A DNA stretch of 64,000 nt from NCBI GenBank assembly GCA_963726775.1, contig CAVSDL010000001.1:248001-312000 (forward strand). The letters are read 5' to 3'. Under the pieces are notes generated by a model. It was not told the DNA's origin. It saw only the letters and a program-made list of their open reading frames with translations, and did not search any database. This document shows positions 35,754 through 43,720 of the stretch, piece by piece (within the stretch, counting starts at the first letter, position 1; every line of letters starts with the position of its first letter). This DNA is from CAIWHR01 sp963726775. Its GTDB lineage: Bacteria > Pseudomonadota > Gammaproteobacteria > Burkholderiales > Casimicrobiaceae. The position numbers and the translations under genes were made by a program.

Positions 35754-37199
35754 TCAGGTGGTGATCGTTTCGACCTCGGCTTCGAGCGCTGGATCGTAGA
35801 ACGCGCCGAAGAGTTCTTCATCGGACGGCTTGTCTTCCTTGATCGGCACCGACACCCACGTCGTGTTGAGGTAGTGCTTGAGGTGGACGTTCTCCGACAC
35901 GACGTTGCCACCCCACGTGCCGCAGCCGAGGCTCGAGGTCATCGGCATCCCGTTGTTGAACGCGCCGGCGTTCGCCTTCGATTGCGGCTGCCGGACCATG
36001 ATCCGGGAGACCGGCGCGGCCATGGCCAGGCGATGGATGTGGTCCGCGTCGAACGAGTAGATGCCGCAGGAGTGGCCCTTGCCGCCGACCTCGTAGACCG
36101 CGCGCATCATGGCGAGCGCCTGGTCGAAGCCCTTGTACTTGTACACGGCGAGCAGCGTGGTCAGCTTCTCGCCGGAGTACGGATGTTCCTTGCCGATGCC
36201 GTCGCCGTGCACGATGATGAACTTGCGGTCGGCGGGAATCGTGAAGCCGGCGGCCTTGGCGAGCTGCTGCGGGGCGATGGCAACCGTATCTGCGGTGCGG
36301 TGCGCTTCGTCGTCCCACATCACGCGGCGGAGCGCGGCCTTTTCCTGGTCGTTGGCGAGATGGCCGCCCTCGACCTGCAGCTGGGCCAGCAGCTTGTCGA
36401 AGATGCTCGCATCGATGATCAGGTTGCCGTCGGCAGAGCAGCCCGAGCCGAAGTCCGACGTCTTCGACAGACGCGTGTTGCGCGCGGCCTCTTCGATGTT
36501 CGCGGTCTCGTCGATGATCATCGTCGAGTTGCCGGAGCCGACGCCGTACGCGGGCGTACCCGAGCTGTACGCGGCGCGGACCATCGGCTGGCCGCCCGTC
36601 GCGACGATCAGGTCGGCGCGCGCCATCAGCGCCTGCGACATCGGGATGTTGACGCGGGTGAGGCACTGCAGGATGTCGGCAGGCGCGCCTTCGCGCTCGA
36701 GCGCCTCGCGCATCAGCCGGACGGTCTCGAAGGACGTCTTCTTGGAGCGCGGGTGCGGCGAGAAGATGACGACGTCGCGCGCCTTGATGCCGTAGATCGC
36801 GTTGCCGGCGGGCGTCAGGTCCGGATTCGTCGTCGGCACGATGCAGGCGATGATTCCCGCCGGCTTGCCGTACTTGACGATGCCCTTCTCCGGCAACTCC
36901 TCGATGATGCCGACGCTCTTCTGGCGCAGGGCGTCGCGCAGGACACCGCGGATCTTCATTCGCTTGCCCATCCGGCTCACCGCGTCGCCCAGGCTGCTCT
37001 CCTTGATGCCCATGTCGACGAGCCGCGTGAACGTCTGCTTGTTGGCCACCGCCCAGGCCACCGCCTGACACAGGCGGTCGACGCGCGCCTGGTCGTACGT
37101 CTCGATGATCGCCAGCGCCTTTTTCGCGCGCGTGAATACTTCGTCGAGCTCCTGCTGCTGTTCCTCGGTGATGCCCTTCTTTGCCTCGGTGGCGGCCAT
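35754..37199 (-). CDS. Acylating aldehyde dehydrogenase (CoA-dependent, SauS/EutE-like)
   Basis: 481 residues from the ATG at 37199. Aldehyde-dehydrogenase fold with PAGIIACIVPTTNPD at the cofactor site and the catalytic Cys in FGSGCSADGN. There is no N-terminal alcohol-dehydrogenase or shell-targeting part. Overall it resembles CoA-acylating dehydrogenases such as sulfoacetaldehyde dehydrogenase SauS or EutE. It would turn an aldehyde into acyl-CoA with NAD(P)+. First gene of the 12-kb minus-strand operon; the long 552-bp gap to the divergent IclR gene holds the likely control sites. Confidence 0.85.
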   Translation of the reverse strand: MAATEAKKGITEEQQQELDEVFTRAKKALAIIETYDQARVDRLCQAVAWAVANKQTFTRLVDMGIKESSLGDAVSRMGKRMKIRGVLRDALRQKSVGIIEELPEKGIVKYGKPAGIIACIVPTTNPDLTPAGNAIYGIKARDVVIFSPHPRSKKTSFETVRLMREALEREGAPADILQCLTRVNIPMSQALMARADLIVATGGQPMVRAAYSSGTPAYGVGSGNSTMIIDETANIEEAARNTRLSKTSDFGSGCSADGNLIIDASIFDKLLAQLQVEGGHLANDQEKAALRRVMWDDEAHRTADTVAIAPQQLAKAAGFTIPADRKFIIVHGDGIGKEHPYSGEKLTTLLAVYKYKGFDQALAMMRAVYEVGGKGHSCGIYSFDADHIHRLAMAAPVSRIMVRQPQSKANAGAFNNGMPMTSSLGCGTWGGNVVSENVHLKHYLNTTWVSVPIKEDKPSDEELFGAFYDPALEAEVETITT

Positions 37200-37604
37200 T
37201 TGCAAATTTCCTCGTGTCGGCGAGTGGATGACCGGTCGCGCTAGCGCGCGCCGTGGGTGTCGATTCGGATGATGAACGCAAGACGGAAGACGGTGGTGGT
37301 CGGGATGCGCGAGCACGCGGCGACGACCGGATCGACAGCATCGACGGGAATGCGGGCAACGCGTGCGACCATGAAACAGCGCCTCCTCCTGATCCTGCCG
37401 ACCCCGCGGCGCCGCGTGAAACGTCAATTCCACGGCACTTTCGCGCTCGACCCTTCCGGGCACTTTTTGTTCGGGATCGCGTGCGCCCGGCGGCGCAATT
37501 CGTTGGCAGTCTCGACGTGGACCGATGGTTCCAGACAAGTACGCCGAGGTACGGCAACAATAAAACCGGAGGCAGGAGGCGTCAAGGGCGCTATCCGGCA
37601 TCGT

Positions 37605-37650
37605 GTGCGACTAGCGCCCTATTTGTGCGAAGATCCAATGTGCATCGCAC
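37605..37650. promoter_or_regulatory. GTGCGA repeat cluster, candidate IclR (PcaR/PcaU-type) operator
   Basis: Between the divergent operon and the IclR gene: GTGCGA at 37605-37610 and 37625-37630, GTGCAT at 37640-37645, and inverted TCGCAC at 37645-37650. PcaU-type regulators bind a palindrome plus a direct repeat of a 10-bp unit, and this layout is of that kind. Upstream, 37200-37604 shows no gene. Confidence 0.45.
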
Positions 37651-37751
37651 TAATTGGGCGGAATATATAGGGTGTGGGCATTCTTCGCCCATCGTGTTCG
37701 CACACTGGCGGATCGGTCCGCGCGTTTTCCGGCTATCGAGGGAATGCACCT

Positions 37752-38639
37752 ATGCCCAGTCGCGCCCCATCAGGCAAGCCATCCCGAGTCCTGCAACCCG
37801 TGCCCGCGGCGCCGGTGCAACCCGCTTCCGCGCCCGCGGATCCCGATTCCCTGGTGGCCGACACCATCGCGCGCCATGGCGACGATCCCGACTTCGTGAC
37901 GGCGCTGGCGCGCGGTCTTGCCGTGCTGCTCGCGCTGTCGGACAAGAAGCGGCGCATGTCGATTGCGCAGGTCAGCCACCGCACCGGCATTCCACGCGCC
38001 GCGGCACGCCGCAGTCTGCACACGCTGTCCAAGCTGGGTTTCGTGGCGGCCGACGACGCGCGCCGTTTCTATCTGCGCCCGCGCGTGCTGTCGTTTTCGC
38101 ACGGCTACCTTTCGGCGTCGGCGCTGGCCGTTCTGGCCCAGTCCATTCTCGATCGCCTCAGCGACTCGTTGCGCGAAGCGTGCTCGCTCGCGGCGCTCGA
38201 CGGCAATGAGATCGTCTATCTCGCGCGGTCGTCGTCATCGCGCATCATGTCGCCCGCGCTCAACGTCGGGCGGCGCCTTCCCGCGTATTGCACGTCGATC
38301 GGTCACGTGCTGCTCGCCCACCTGCCGCAGAACGAGCTGAACGACTACATGGCCCGAGTCAGGTTCCATCGCTATACCGAGTACACGCCGAGCTCGGTGG
38401 AGAAGCTGCTTCCCCTGCTCGCCGCCGTCCGGGAGTCGGGGTTCGCTTTCGCGAGCCAGATGATGGAACCGCGCCTTTGCACGCTCGCGGTTCCCGTTCG
38501 CGACGCCGGCGGGAATTACGTCGCCGGAATCAACGTCATCCTGCAGGGACGATTGGTCGCGCGCAGCGACATGGCGGAACGGTTCTACGACCCGTTGCAG
38601 CAAGCGGCGATGGAGCTCGGTTCGCTGCTGCTGCCCTGA
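37752..38639 (+). CDS. IclR family regulator, PcaR/PcaU/PobR branch
   Basis: 295 residues from the ATG at 37752. N-terminal winged helix (MSIAQVSHRTGIPRAAARRSLHTLSKLGFV), C-terminal effector domain with LPAYCTSIGHVLLAHLP. The wording SLREACSLAALDGNEIVYLARS is typical of the branch that controls protocatechuate and 4-hydroxybenzoate genes. Divergent from the catabolic operon and followed by the VOC/TIM-barrel pair. It supports an aromatic or hydroaromatic substrate for the cluster. Confidence 0.88.
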   Translation: MPSRAPSGKPSRVLQPVPAAPVQPASAPADPDSLVADTIARHGDDPDFVTALARGLAVLLALSDKKRRMSIAQVSHRTGIPRAAARRSLHTLSKLGFVAADDARRFYLRPRVLSFSHGYLSASALAVLAQSILDRLSDSLREACSLAALDGNEIVYLARSSSSRIMSPALNVGRRLPAYCTSIGHVLLAHLPQNELNDYMARVRFHRYTEYTPSSVEKLLPLLAAVRESGFAFASQMMEPRLCTLAVPVRDAGGNYVAGINVILQGRLVARSDMAERFYDPLQQAAMELGSLLLP

Positions 38640-38816
38640 TCGATCGCGCCGCCGATGGTGGCCGGGGCGAGGCGGGGTAGGCTATGATCCGAATGATGCC
38701 GCGGCAGGCAAAGCGTCGCCGATGATTCGCGCGATGAATCGCCGGCCGCGGCCGCGTGAAATGCGCCCGGGACGACAGCGGGCGCGGCCGCCGGTGAGGG
38801 ACGACGAGGAACCACC

Positions 38817-39716
38817 ATGACCAGCGAGTTGGGACGCGAAGCGGTCCCCGAACCCCTGAACCCCCTTGGCATCGATGGCATCGAATTCATCGAGTTCGCC
38901 ACGTCGAAGCCTCAGGCGCTCGGCGGCGTGCTCGAAAAGATGGGGTTCCATCCGATCGCGAGGCACCGGTCCCGGGAAGTCGAGCTCTACCGGCAGGGGT
39001 CGATGAACATCATCGTCAACTCACAGCCCGCCGATGTCCCGCGAATCGTGCAGCCGGTGGAAGCGCCGATCATCAGCGCCTTCGCGGTTCGCGTCCGCGA
39101 TGCGGAGGCCGCCTTTCGCCGCGCCCTCGATCTGGGCGCGTGGGAGATCCCGGTGCGCGCGCGGGCCATGGAGCTCAATATCCCGGCGATTCATGGCGTC
39201 GGCGAGAGCCTCATCTATTTTATCGACCGTTACGACGAATTCTCGATCTATGACATCGACTTTCGGGCCATCCCCACGGTCGAACCGAAACCCCCGGCGA
39301 TCGGCGGCCTGCACTTTTTCGGCATCGTGCAGTACATCGGCGCCGACCGGACCGCGGACTGGGTGGAGTTCTATTCGCAGATCTTCGGTTTCACGCCGCT
39401 TCCGGATCGCGTGCGTTTCGGCATCATGCCCAAGGGTCTGCTGCTCGAGAGCCCCTGTCGCGGCTTCTTCCTGCAGTTGATCGAACCCGAAGACACCGCG
39501 CGCTTCGCCTTCGCCGAAGAACACCTGCAGCGCCTCGGATTCGGAACGCCGGATCCCGTAGCGACGGTTGCGACGCTGGAGAAGCGCGGCATCGAGTTTC
39601 TGACCTCGGAGAAGGTCCACACCAGCGAACGCGGCGCGCTCACCAAGCCCTGCCTCGGCAACGTGATGTTCGAGCTCGTGCACAACGAGCCTGGCACCCG
39701 CGCGAAACCACGATGA
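38817..39716 (+). CDS. VOC-superfamily protein like the C-terminal half of QuiC (HPPD-like)
   Basis: 299 residues, two tandem VOC modules (about 20-140 and 160-290). The second has the HPPD-like pattern: His in GGLHFFGIVQYIG and Glu in VMFELVHNEP. In Pseudomonas QuiC a similar HPPD-like domain is fused behind the 3-dehydroshikimate dehydratase barrel. Here it is a separate gene placed before the barrel and overlapping it by 4 bp (ATGA). Dioxygenase activity is not certain, since the first module lacks the usual His. Confidence 0.75.
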   Translation: MTSELGREAVPEPLNPLGIDGIEFIEFATSKPQALGGVLEKMGFHPIARHRSREVELYRQGSMNIIVNSQPADVPRIVQPVEAPIISAFAVRVRDAEAAFRRALDLGAWEIPVRARAMELNIPAIHGVGESLIYFIDRYDEFSIYDIDFRAIPTVEPKPPAIGGLHFFGIVQYIGADRTADWVEFYSQIFGFTPLPDRVRFGIMPKGLLLESPCRGFFLQLIEPEDTARFAFAEEHLQRLGFGTPDPVATVATLEKRGIEFLTSEKVHTSERGALTKPCLGNVMFELVHNEPGTRAKPR

Positions 39717-40603
39717 TATTCAGCGACTTCGGCATGGACACGGTCTCGCTGGCGGGTCCGCTGGACGGCAAGCTCGTCGCGATGCGGCGGGCCGGATTCT
39801 CGCAGGTCATGATCTCGGCCGGCGATGTCGTCGGGTATCCCGGTGGCGTCGCCGCCGGGATTCGCGCGGTGCGCGACAGCGGTCTCGCGGTGACGGGGCT
39901 GGAAGCGCTCCGCGATTTCGAAGGGTGCGATGGCCGCCTGCATGCGTACAAGGTGGACGTTGCCAAGTCGATGCTCGAGGTCTGCAGCGCACTCGGCGGG
40001 CGCCTGCTTCTCGTCGAGGCGTCGACCTCGATTCACGTTGACGCCAGCCCAGATGCGATCGTCCGTGACCTGCGCATGCTGTCGGTCCTGGCAATCCCGA
40101 TGGGCATCCGCATCGCATTCAAGGGCGTTTCGTGGAGCCGGACCGCAAGGGATTTCGCCGCGGCGGGCGAACTCGTGTTCCGCGCCAATTGCTCGAACCT
40201 CGGGCTCGCCGTCGACGCCTTCGACGTTCTTGCCGCGCGGATACCGCTCGACGATCTCGATGCGATCGATCCGGAACAGATCTTCCTGGTCCAGCTTTCC
40301 GACTACATGTGGCAGAAGATTCAATCGATCGAGGAACAGACGGCGACGGCCACGCATTTTCGCGTCTTTCCCGGCGAAGGCGCCCACAGCGACGACCTCG
40401 CGTCGTTCGTCAGCAAGCTCGACGCAATCGGCTATGGCGGCAATTTCAGCTTCGACGTCTACAACGACGACTACCTGCAGATGCCCGTGGAGACCGTCGT
40501 CGGCCGGGCGCGACGTGCCGCCGAATGGCTCGTCGAAAGAGTGCTGCGGCGGGCACTTCCCGTGCCCAACATGGAGTGTTTGCGGCGCACCGCCGCGGAG
40601 TGA
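39713..40603 (+). CDS. TIM-barrel protein like the 3-dehydroshikimate dehydratase half of QuiC, altered metal site
   Basis: 296 residues, xylose-isomerase-like barrel. Conserved landmarks of the dehydratase family are visible (IRIAFKGVSWSR, LAVDAFDVL, IFLVQLSD, FRVFPGEGA, FSFDVYND). Several metal ligands expected in that family look replaced: Lys for Glu in AFKG, Asp for His in DAFD, Asp for Glu in SFDVYND. Asp and Gln of the other positions remain. Co-translated with the VOC gene. It may be a divergent or non-metal enzyme rather than a working dehydratase. Confidence 0.72.
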   Translation: MIFSDFGMDTVSLAGPLDGKLVAMRRAGFSQVMISAGDVVGYPGGVAAGIRAVRDSGLAVTGLEALRDFEGCDGRLHAYKVDVAKSMLEVCSALGGRLLLVEASTSIHVDASPDAIVRDLRMLSVLAIPMGIRIAFKGVSWSRTARDFAAAGELVFRANCSNLGLAVDAFDVLAARIPLDDLDAIDPEQIFLVQLSDYMWQKIQSIEEQTATATHFRVFPGEGAHSDDLASFVSKLDAIGYGGNFSFDVYNDDYLQMPVETVVGRARRAAEWLVERVLRRALPVPNMECLRRTAAE

Positions 40604-40710
40604 CGTGCGCCGCCCGTCGCAGGGCAACGATGCGTTGAAAATGGCTTCTGGAGGGCGGCGTCCGCGGAAATCCGCGCCGCGCCGCCAAGTGGCCGTTATT
40701 CCGCGAATCG

Positions 40711-41733
40711 CTACGGCACAACGTCGACGGCGTTGCCCTGACGCGCACTGGCGGCGAGCGCCTCCAACGTCTGTGCGATGTCGATCGACTCCTGCGGTGA
40801 AGCGCCCGTCCAGCGCTCCCAACCGTGCATGACAAGGTCGTGGAACGAGTCGGCTTCCGCGAGAAAGCCGTTGGTCGACGCAGTTTCGACCCTTTCGCAT
40901 CGGGCATCGGATCCGGAGCCGCGCTTCAACTCCAAGTCGGGCGGGAACGCGGCGGACGTGTCGTTGAGATACGTCGTGCCGATCGATCCCGCATCTCCCA
41001 CAATGAAGGCATGACGATGCCTCAAAGTCGCGAAGCTGCACGAAATCTGCGCGAGGAGCCCGCTCGCGAAATTCATGGACGCCACCATGGTGAGGTCCAC
41101 TCCGCTCGCTGCCCATTGCGCCATCGCATGGACGCGCGTGGGGCGCGCACCGGCGATCGTCCGCACCAGGCTGACGGGATAGCACCCGACATCCATCAGC
41201 GCGCCTCCGGCCAGCGCGGGATCAAACCGGATGTTCGAAAGGTCGCCGAGGGAGAACCCGAACGACGCTTGAACGAATTGCGGGCGCCCGATAGCCTCCG
41301 TTTCGAGCAGTTCCCGCATCTTCAGCGTCTGGGGCTGCGCCCGATAGGGGTACGCCTCCACCAGAAAGACGCCATTGCGCTGCGCGGCATCGAACATGGC
41401 CCGGGCTTCGCCGGCCGAGGTCGCCAACGGCTTTTCGCAGAGTACGTGCTTGCCCGCTTCCGCCGCGCGAATCGACCACGCGGCATGCAGGCTGTTGGGT
41501 AGCGGGATGTAGATCGCATCGAGCGCAGGGTCGTCCAGCAATGCCTCGTACGTCGAATGCACCTGCGCAATTCCGGTCTCGCGGGCGAAGCTCCTTGCCT
41601 TCTCGACATCGCGGCTCGCGACCGCCATCACGGCGACCTTGCTTGACGGACGCACGCCGTCGATGAACGAGCGCGCGATTTTCGCCGCGCCCAGAATGCC
41701 GAGCCTGAGGCGCCGCGGGGGAGAGATGGTCAT
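40711..41733 (-). CDS. Gfo/Idh/MocA family oxidoreductase (second copy)
   Basis: 340 residues from the ATG at 41733 (AGGAG upstream). Rossmann start LRLGILGAAKIARSFIDG, catalytic Lys in LCEKPLATS, C-terminal domain with MDVGCYPVSLVR. Distantly similar to the other two copies in this window (27130 and 43721). Close to dihydrodiol or sugar dehydrogenases of the family. Convergent with the VOC/TIM-barrel pair, so expressed separately. Confidence 0.88.
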   Translation of the reverse strand: MTISPPRRLRLGILGAAKIARSFIDGVRPSSKVAVMAVASRDVEKARSFARETGIAQVHSTYEALLDDPALDAIYIPLPNSLHAAWSIRAAEAGKHVLCEKPLATSAGEARAMFDAAQRNGVFLVEAYPYRAQPQTLKMRELLETEAIGRPQFVQASFGFSLGDLSNIRFDPALAGGALMDVGCYPVSLVRTIAGARPTRVHAMAQWAASGVDLTMVASMNFASGLLAQISCSFATLRHRHAFIVGDAGSIGTTYLNDTSAAFPPDLELKRGSGSDARCERVETASTNGFLAEADSFHDLVMHGWERWTGASPQESIDIAQTLEALAASARQGNAVDVVP

Positions 41734-42075
41734 AGGCAAGCTCCTGAATTTTCGGGCGGGCAAGACTTCCGGCAATGCAACTCGAAGTCATAGCCGGACG
41801 GCCGCACACGCCATCGTATCGCGGCGGTCCGATTCGCCGAATCCGGATCCTCCGGGATGCGGTATTTTGCCTTCGAAGCGAACTACCGGGGCAGGCGATC
41901 CCGCAGAGTACCCATCGCCACTCGCCTGAACGCGCATCGCCCGGGACCGCCCCCCCGCCCCGCCGCACGCACGGCCTATCACGGATCGCCGATTCGTTGA
42001 ACGAATTCCGGCACCTGCATCGGCCTGGTCCGGCCAAGATCGTCCAGAAGCGGGCCTTCGGGAGCGGAAGGTCGC

Positions 42076-42105
42076 TTGACATGCAAGTAAATGCTTGCCT
42101 ATAAT
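42076..42105 (+). promoter_or_regulatory. Sigma-70 promoter with embedded inverted repeat (ArsR operator candidate)
   Basis: Perfect -35 TTGACA (42076-42081) and -10 TATAAT (42100-42105) with an 18-bp spacer. The spacer holds GCAAG-TAAATG-CTTGC (42083-42098), an inverted repeat with 5-bp arms. It drives the SRPBCC-ArsR-SRPBCC genes starting at 42210, whose ArsR would cover the promoter when bound. The rest of 41734-42075 shows no gene. Confidence 0.7.
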
Positions 42106-42209
42106 TCACAGCGCTCTCTTGGCAAAGGTCTTTTAGGCGATGACTGATGTCGGGAGGTTCTTGCCTTGGCAAGGCGCACAGTCGTTCGAGCAACCAGCAA
42201 GGAGAAATC

Positions 42210-42653
42210 ATGGCGGATATCCTGCATAGAGTCGGAATCAAATCGTCCCTGAATGACGTTTATCAAGCGTTGACCACGCGTGAAGGCCTTGCCGCCTGGT
42301 GGACGAACAACACGCAAGGGGAAAGCAAAGTCGGCGGAGTGCTCCAATTTCGCTTTGGCGCCGGCGGTATTGACATGAAGGTTCTTGAACTCCATCCCGC
42401 CAGAAGTGTGCTATGGCAAGTAGTCGACGGGCCCCAGGAATGGATCGGCACCAAGGTCAATTGGGAGCTCAAACAGGAAGGCGACTATTCCATCCTTCTC
42501 TTTAAACATCAGAATTGGAAGGAGCCGGTGGAATTCATGCACCATTGCAGCACCAAGTGGGCGATTTTTCTGATGAGCTTGAAGTCACTTCTGGAAACCG
42601 GGAAAGGCGCCCCCGCCCCTGACGACATCAAGATCGACAACAGCGACCGATGA
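42210..42653 (+). CDS. SRPBCC (AHSA1-type) protein 1
   Basis: 147 residues from the ATG at 42210 with AAGGAG upstream; the longer frame from 42147 starts before the ribosome site. START/Bet-v1-like fold with TTREGLAAWWT, GVLQFRFG and the C-terminal helix SLKSLLETGKG. Family members bind hydrophobic ligands or act as small co-chaperones. First gene after the promoter at 42076, followed by ArsR and a second SRPBCC gene. Confidence 0.85.
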   Translation: MADILHRVGIKSSLNDVYQALTTREGLAAWWTNNTQGESKVGGVLQFRFGAGGIDMKVLELHPARSVLWQVVDGPQEWIGTKVNWELKQEGDYSILLFKHQNWKEPVEFMHHCSTKWAIFLMSLKSLLETGKGAPAPDDIKIDNSDR

Positions 42654-42719
42654 AGGTCTCGAGCCTGCCGAGTCGAGTTCGGCGCGACGCCGACGCGCGC
42701 AGATCATCGTCCTCGGCGG

Positions 42720-43115
42720 ATGGTTCAGCATCCTTGGCCAGCGGCGCGAGATCCTCGTAGTGAACCTCCGTTGATCACCAGGTCATTGGATATCGACAAA
42801 GTCTTCAAAGCGCTGGCTGACCCGACCCGCAGGCGCCTGCTTGACCTGCTGCATCGGGAGAACGGCCAGACGCTCATGGCGCTCTGCGAGCATATGGATA
42901 TGACACGCCAGGCCGTGACGCAGCACTTGCAACAACTCGAGGAAGCGAACCTCGTCGCCATCGTATGGCGAGGTCGAGAGAAACTCCACTACCTGAACCC
43001 TGTGCCGCTGCACGAGATCTACGAGCGGTGGATCGAGAAGTTCGAGCGCAGCCGCCTCGTTGCGTTGCGCACCCTCAAGAAGAGACTGGAAGGTGATGAC
43101 GATGACAAAGCCTAG
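42720..43115 (+). CDS. ArsR family repressor
   Basis: 131 residues from the ATG at 42720 (a TTG at 42786 would give the usual start IDKVFKALADPTRR). Winged helix with ALCEHMDMTRQAVTQHLQQLEEANLV. No Cys metal site, so not a metal sensor. Such ArsR proteins are typically paired with SRPBCC genes and autoregulate. The palindrome between the -35 and -10 at 42083-42098 is the likely operator. Overlaps the next gene by 14 bp. Confidence 0.88.
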   Translation: MVQHPWPAARDPRSEPPLITRSLDIDKVFKALADPTRRRLLDLLHRENGQTLMALCEHMDMTRQAVTQHLQQLEEANLVAIVWRGREKLHYLNPVPLHEIYERWIEKFERSRLVALRTLKKRLEGDDDDKA

Positions 43116-43578
43116 CTTCGTGTACGTGACCTACATCGCGACGACGCCGGAGAAGGTGTGGCAGGCGCTGGTCGACACCGACCTGATGCGCCAGTATTGG
43201 GTTGGTCCGAGTGCGGACTGTGCACGTGTGAACGTATCGGACTGGAAGCCTGGTTCCCGATGGGAGCACCAGCGCGTCGACGATGCGCACACGGTGGACA
43301 TCTGCGGCAAGGTGGTCGAGAGCACGCCCCCACGCCGCCTGGTCGTCACGTGGGCGAGGCCGAAAGACGCCGAGGACGATGCGAAGCATTCGCGCGTCAC
43401 GTTCGACATCGAGCCGCATGGCGACGGGCTCGTTCGTTTGACGGTCACGCATGCAGACCTCGAGAACGACCCCCAGATGCTCTCGGGCATATCGGGCGGC
43501 TGGCCGAAGGTTCTTTCGAATCTCAAGACGCTGCTCGAAACCGGTCGCGCGTTCCCACGCTCGCCTTCGGCAACCTGA
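43102..43578 (+). CDS. SRPBCC (AHSA1-type) protein 2
   Basis: 158 residues from the ATG at 43102, 8 nt after GGAAGG; the ATG at 43096 is too close to that site. Contains VYIATTPEKVWQALVDTDLMRQYWVG-like start, GSRWEHQRV and a C-terminal helix VLSNLKTLLETG. Translationally coupled to arsR by overlap. Function presumed ligand binding; substrate unknown. Confidence 0.85.
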   Translation: MTKPSFVYVTYIATTPEKVWQALVDTDLMRQYWVGPSADCARVNVSDWKPGSRWEHQRVDDAHTVDICGKVVESTPPRRLVVTWARPKDAEDDAKHSRVTFDIEPHGDGLVRLTVTHADLENDPQMLSGISGGWPKVLSNLKTLLETGRAFPRSPSAT

Positions 43579-43720
43579 AGAAGACGGGCCGAGTGAAGGC
43601 GGTGTCGCGCGACGCGTGGCACCCGGCAAGCAGGGAACGTCCTGCCGCGAAGCTACGCTTTGGGGTCGACCCCGGCCGGCGAGTCCGAAATCAATGCTCT
43701 GCGCAAATCGCTGCGCTGCG

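Noticed and set aside
34793..35911. Upstream extension of the ThDP enzyme frame to 966 codons
   Set aside because: The extra part overlies the citryl-CoA-lyase-like gene in another frame; the ATG at 34792 starts the real domain.
35818..37560. 580-codon minus-strand frame overlapping the acylating aldehyde dehydrogenase
   Set aside because: Arg-rich shadow; the other frame has the conserved active-site Cys and fold.
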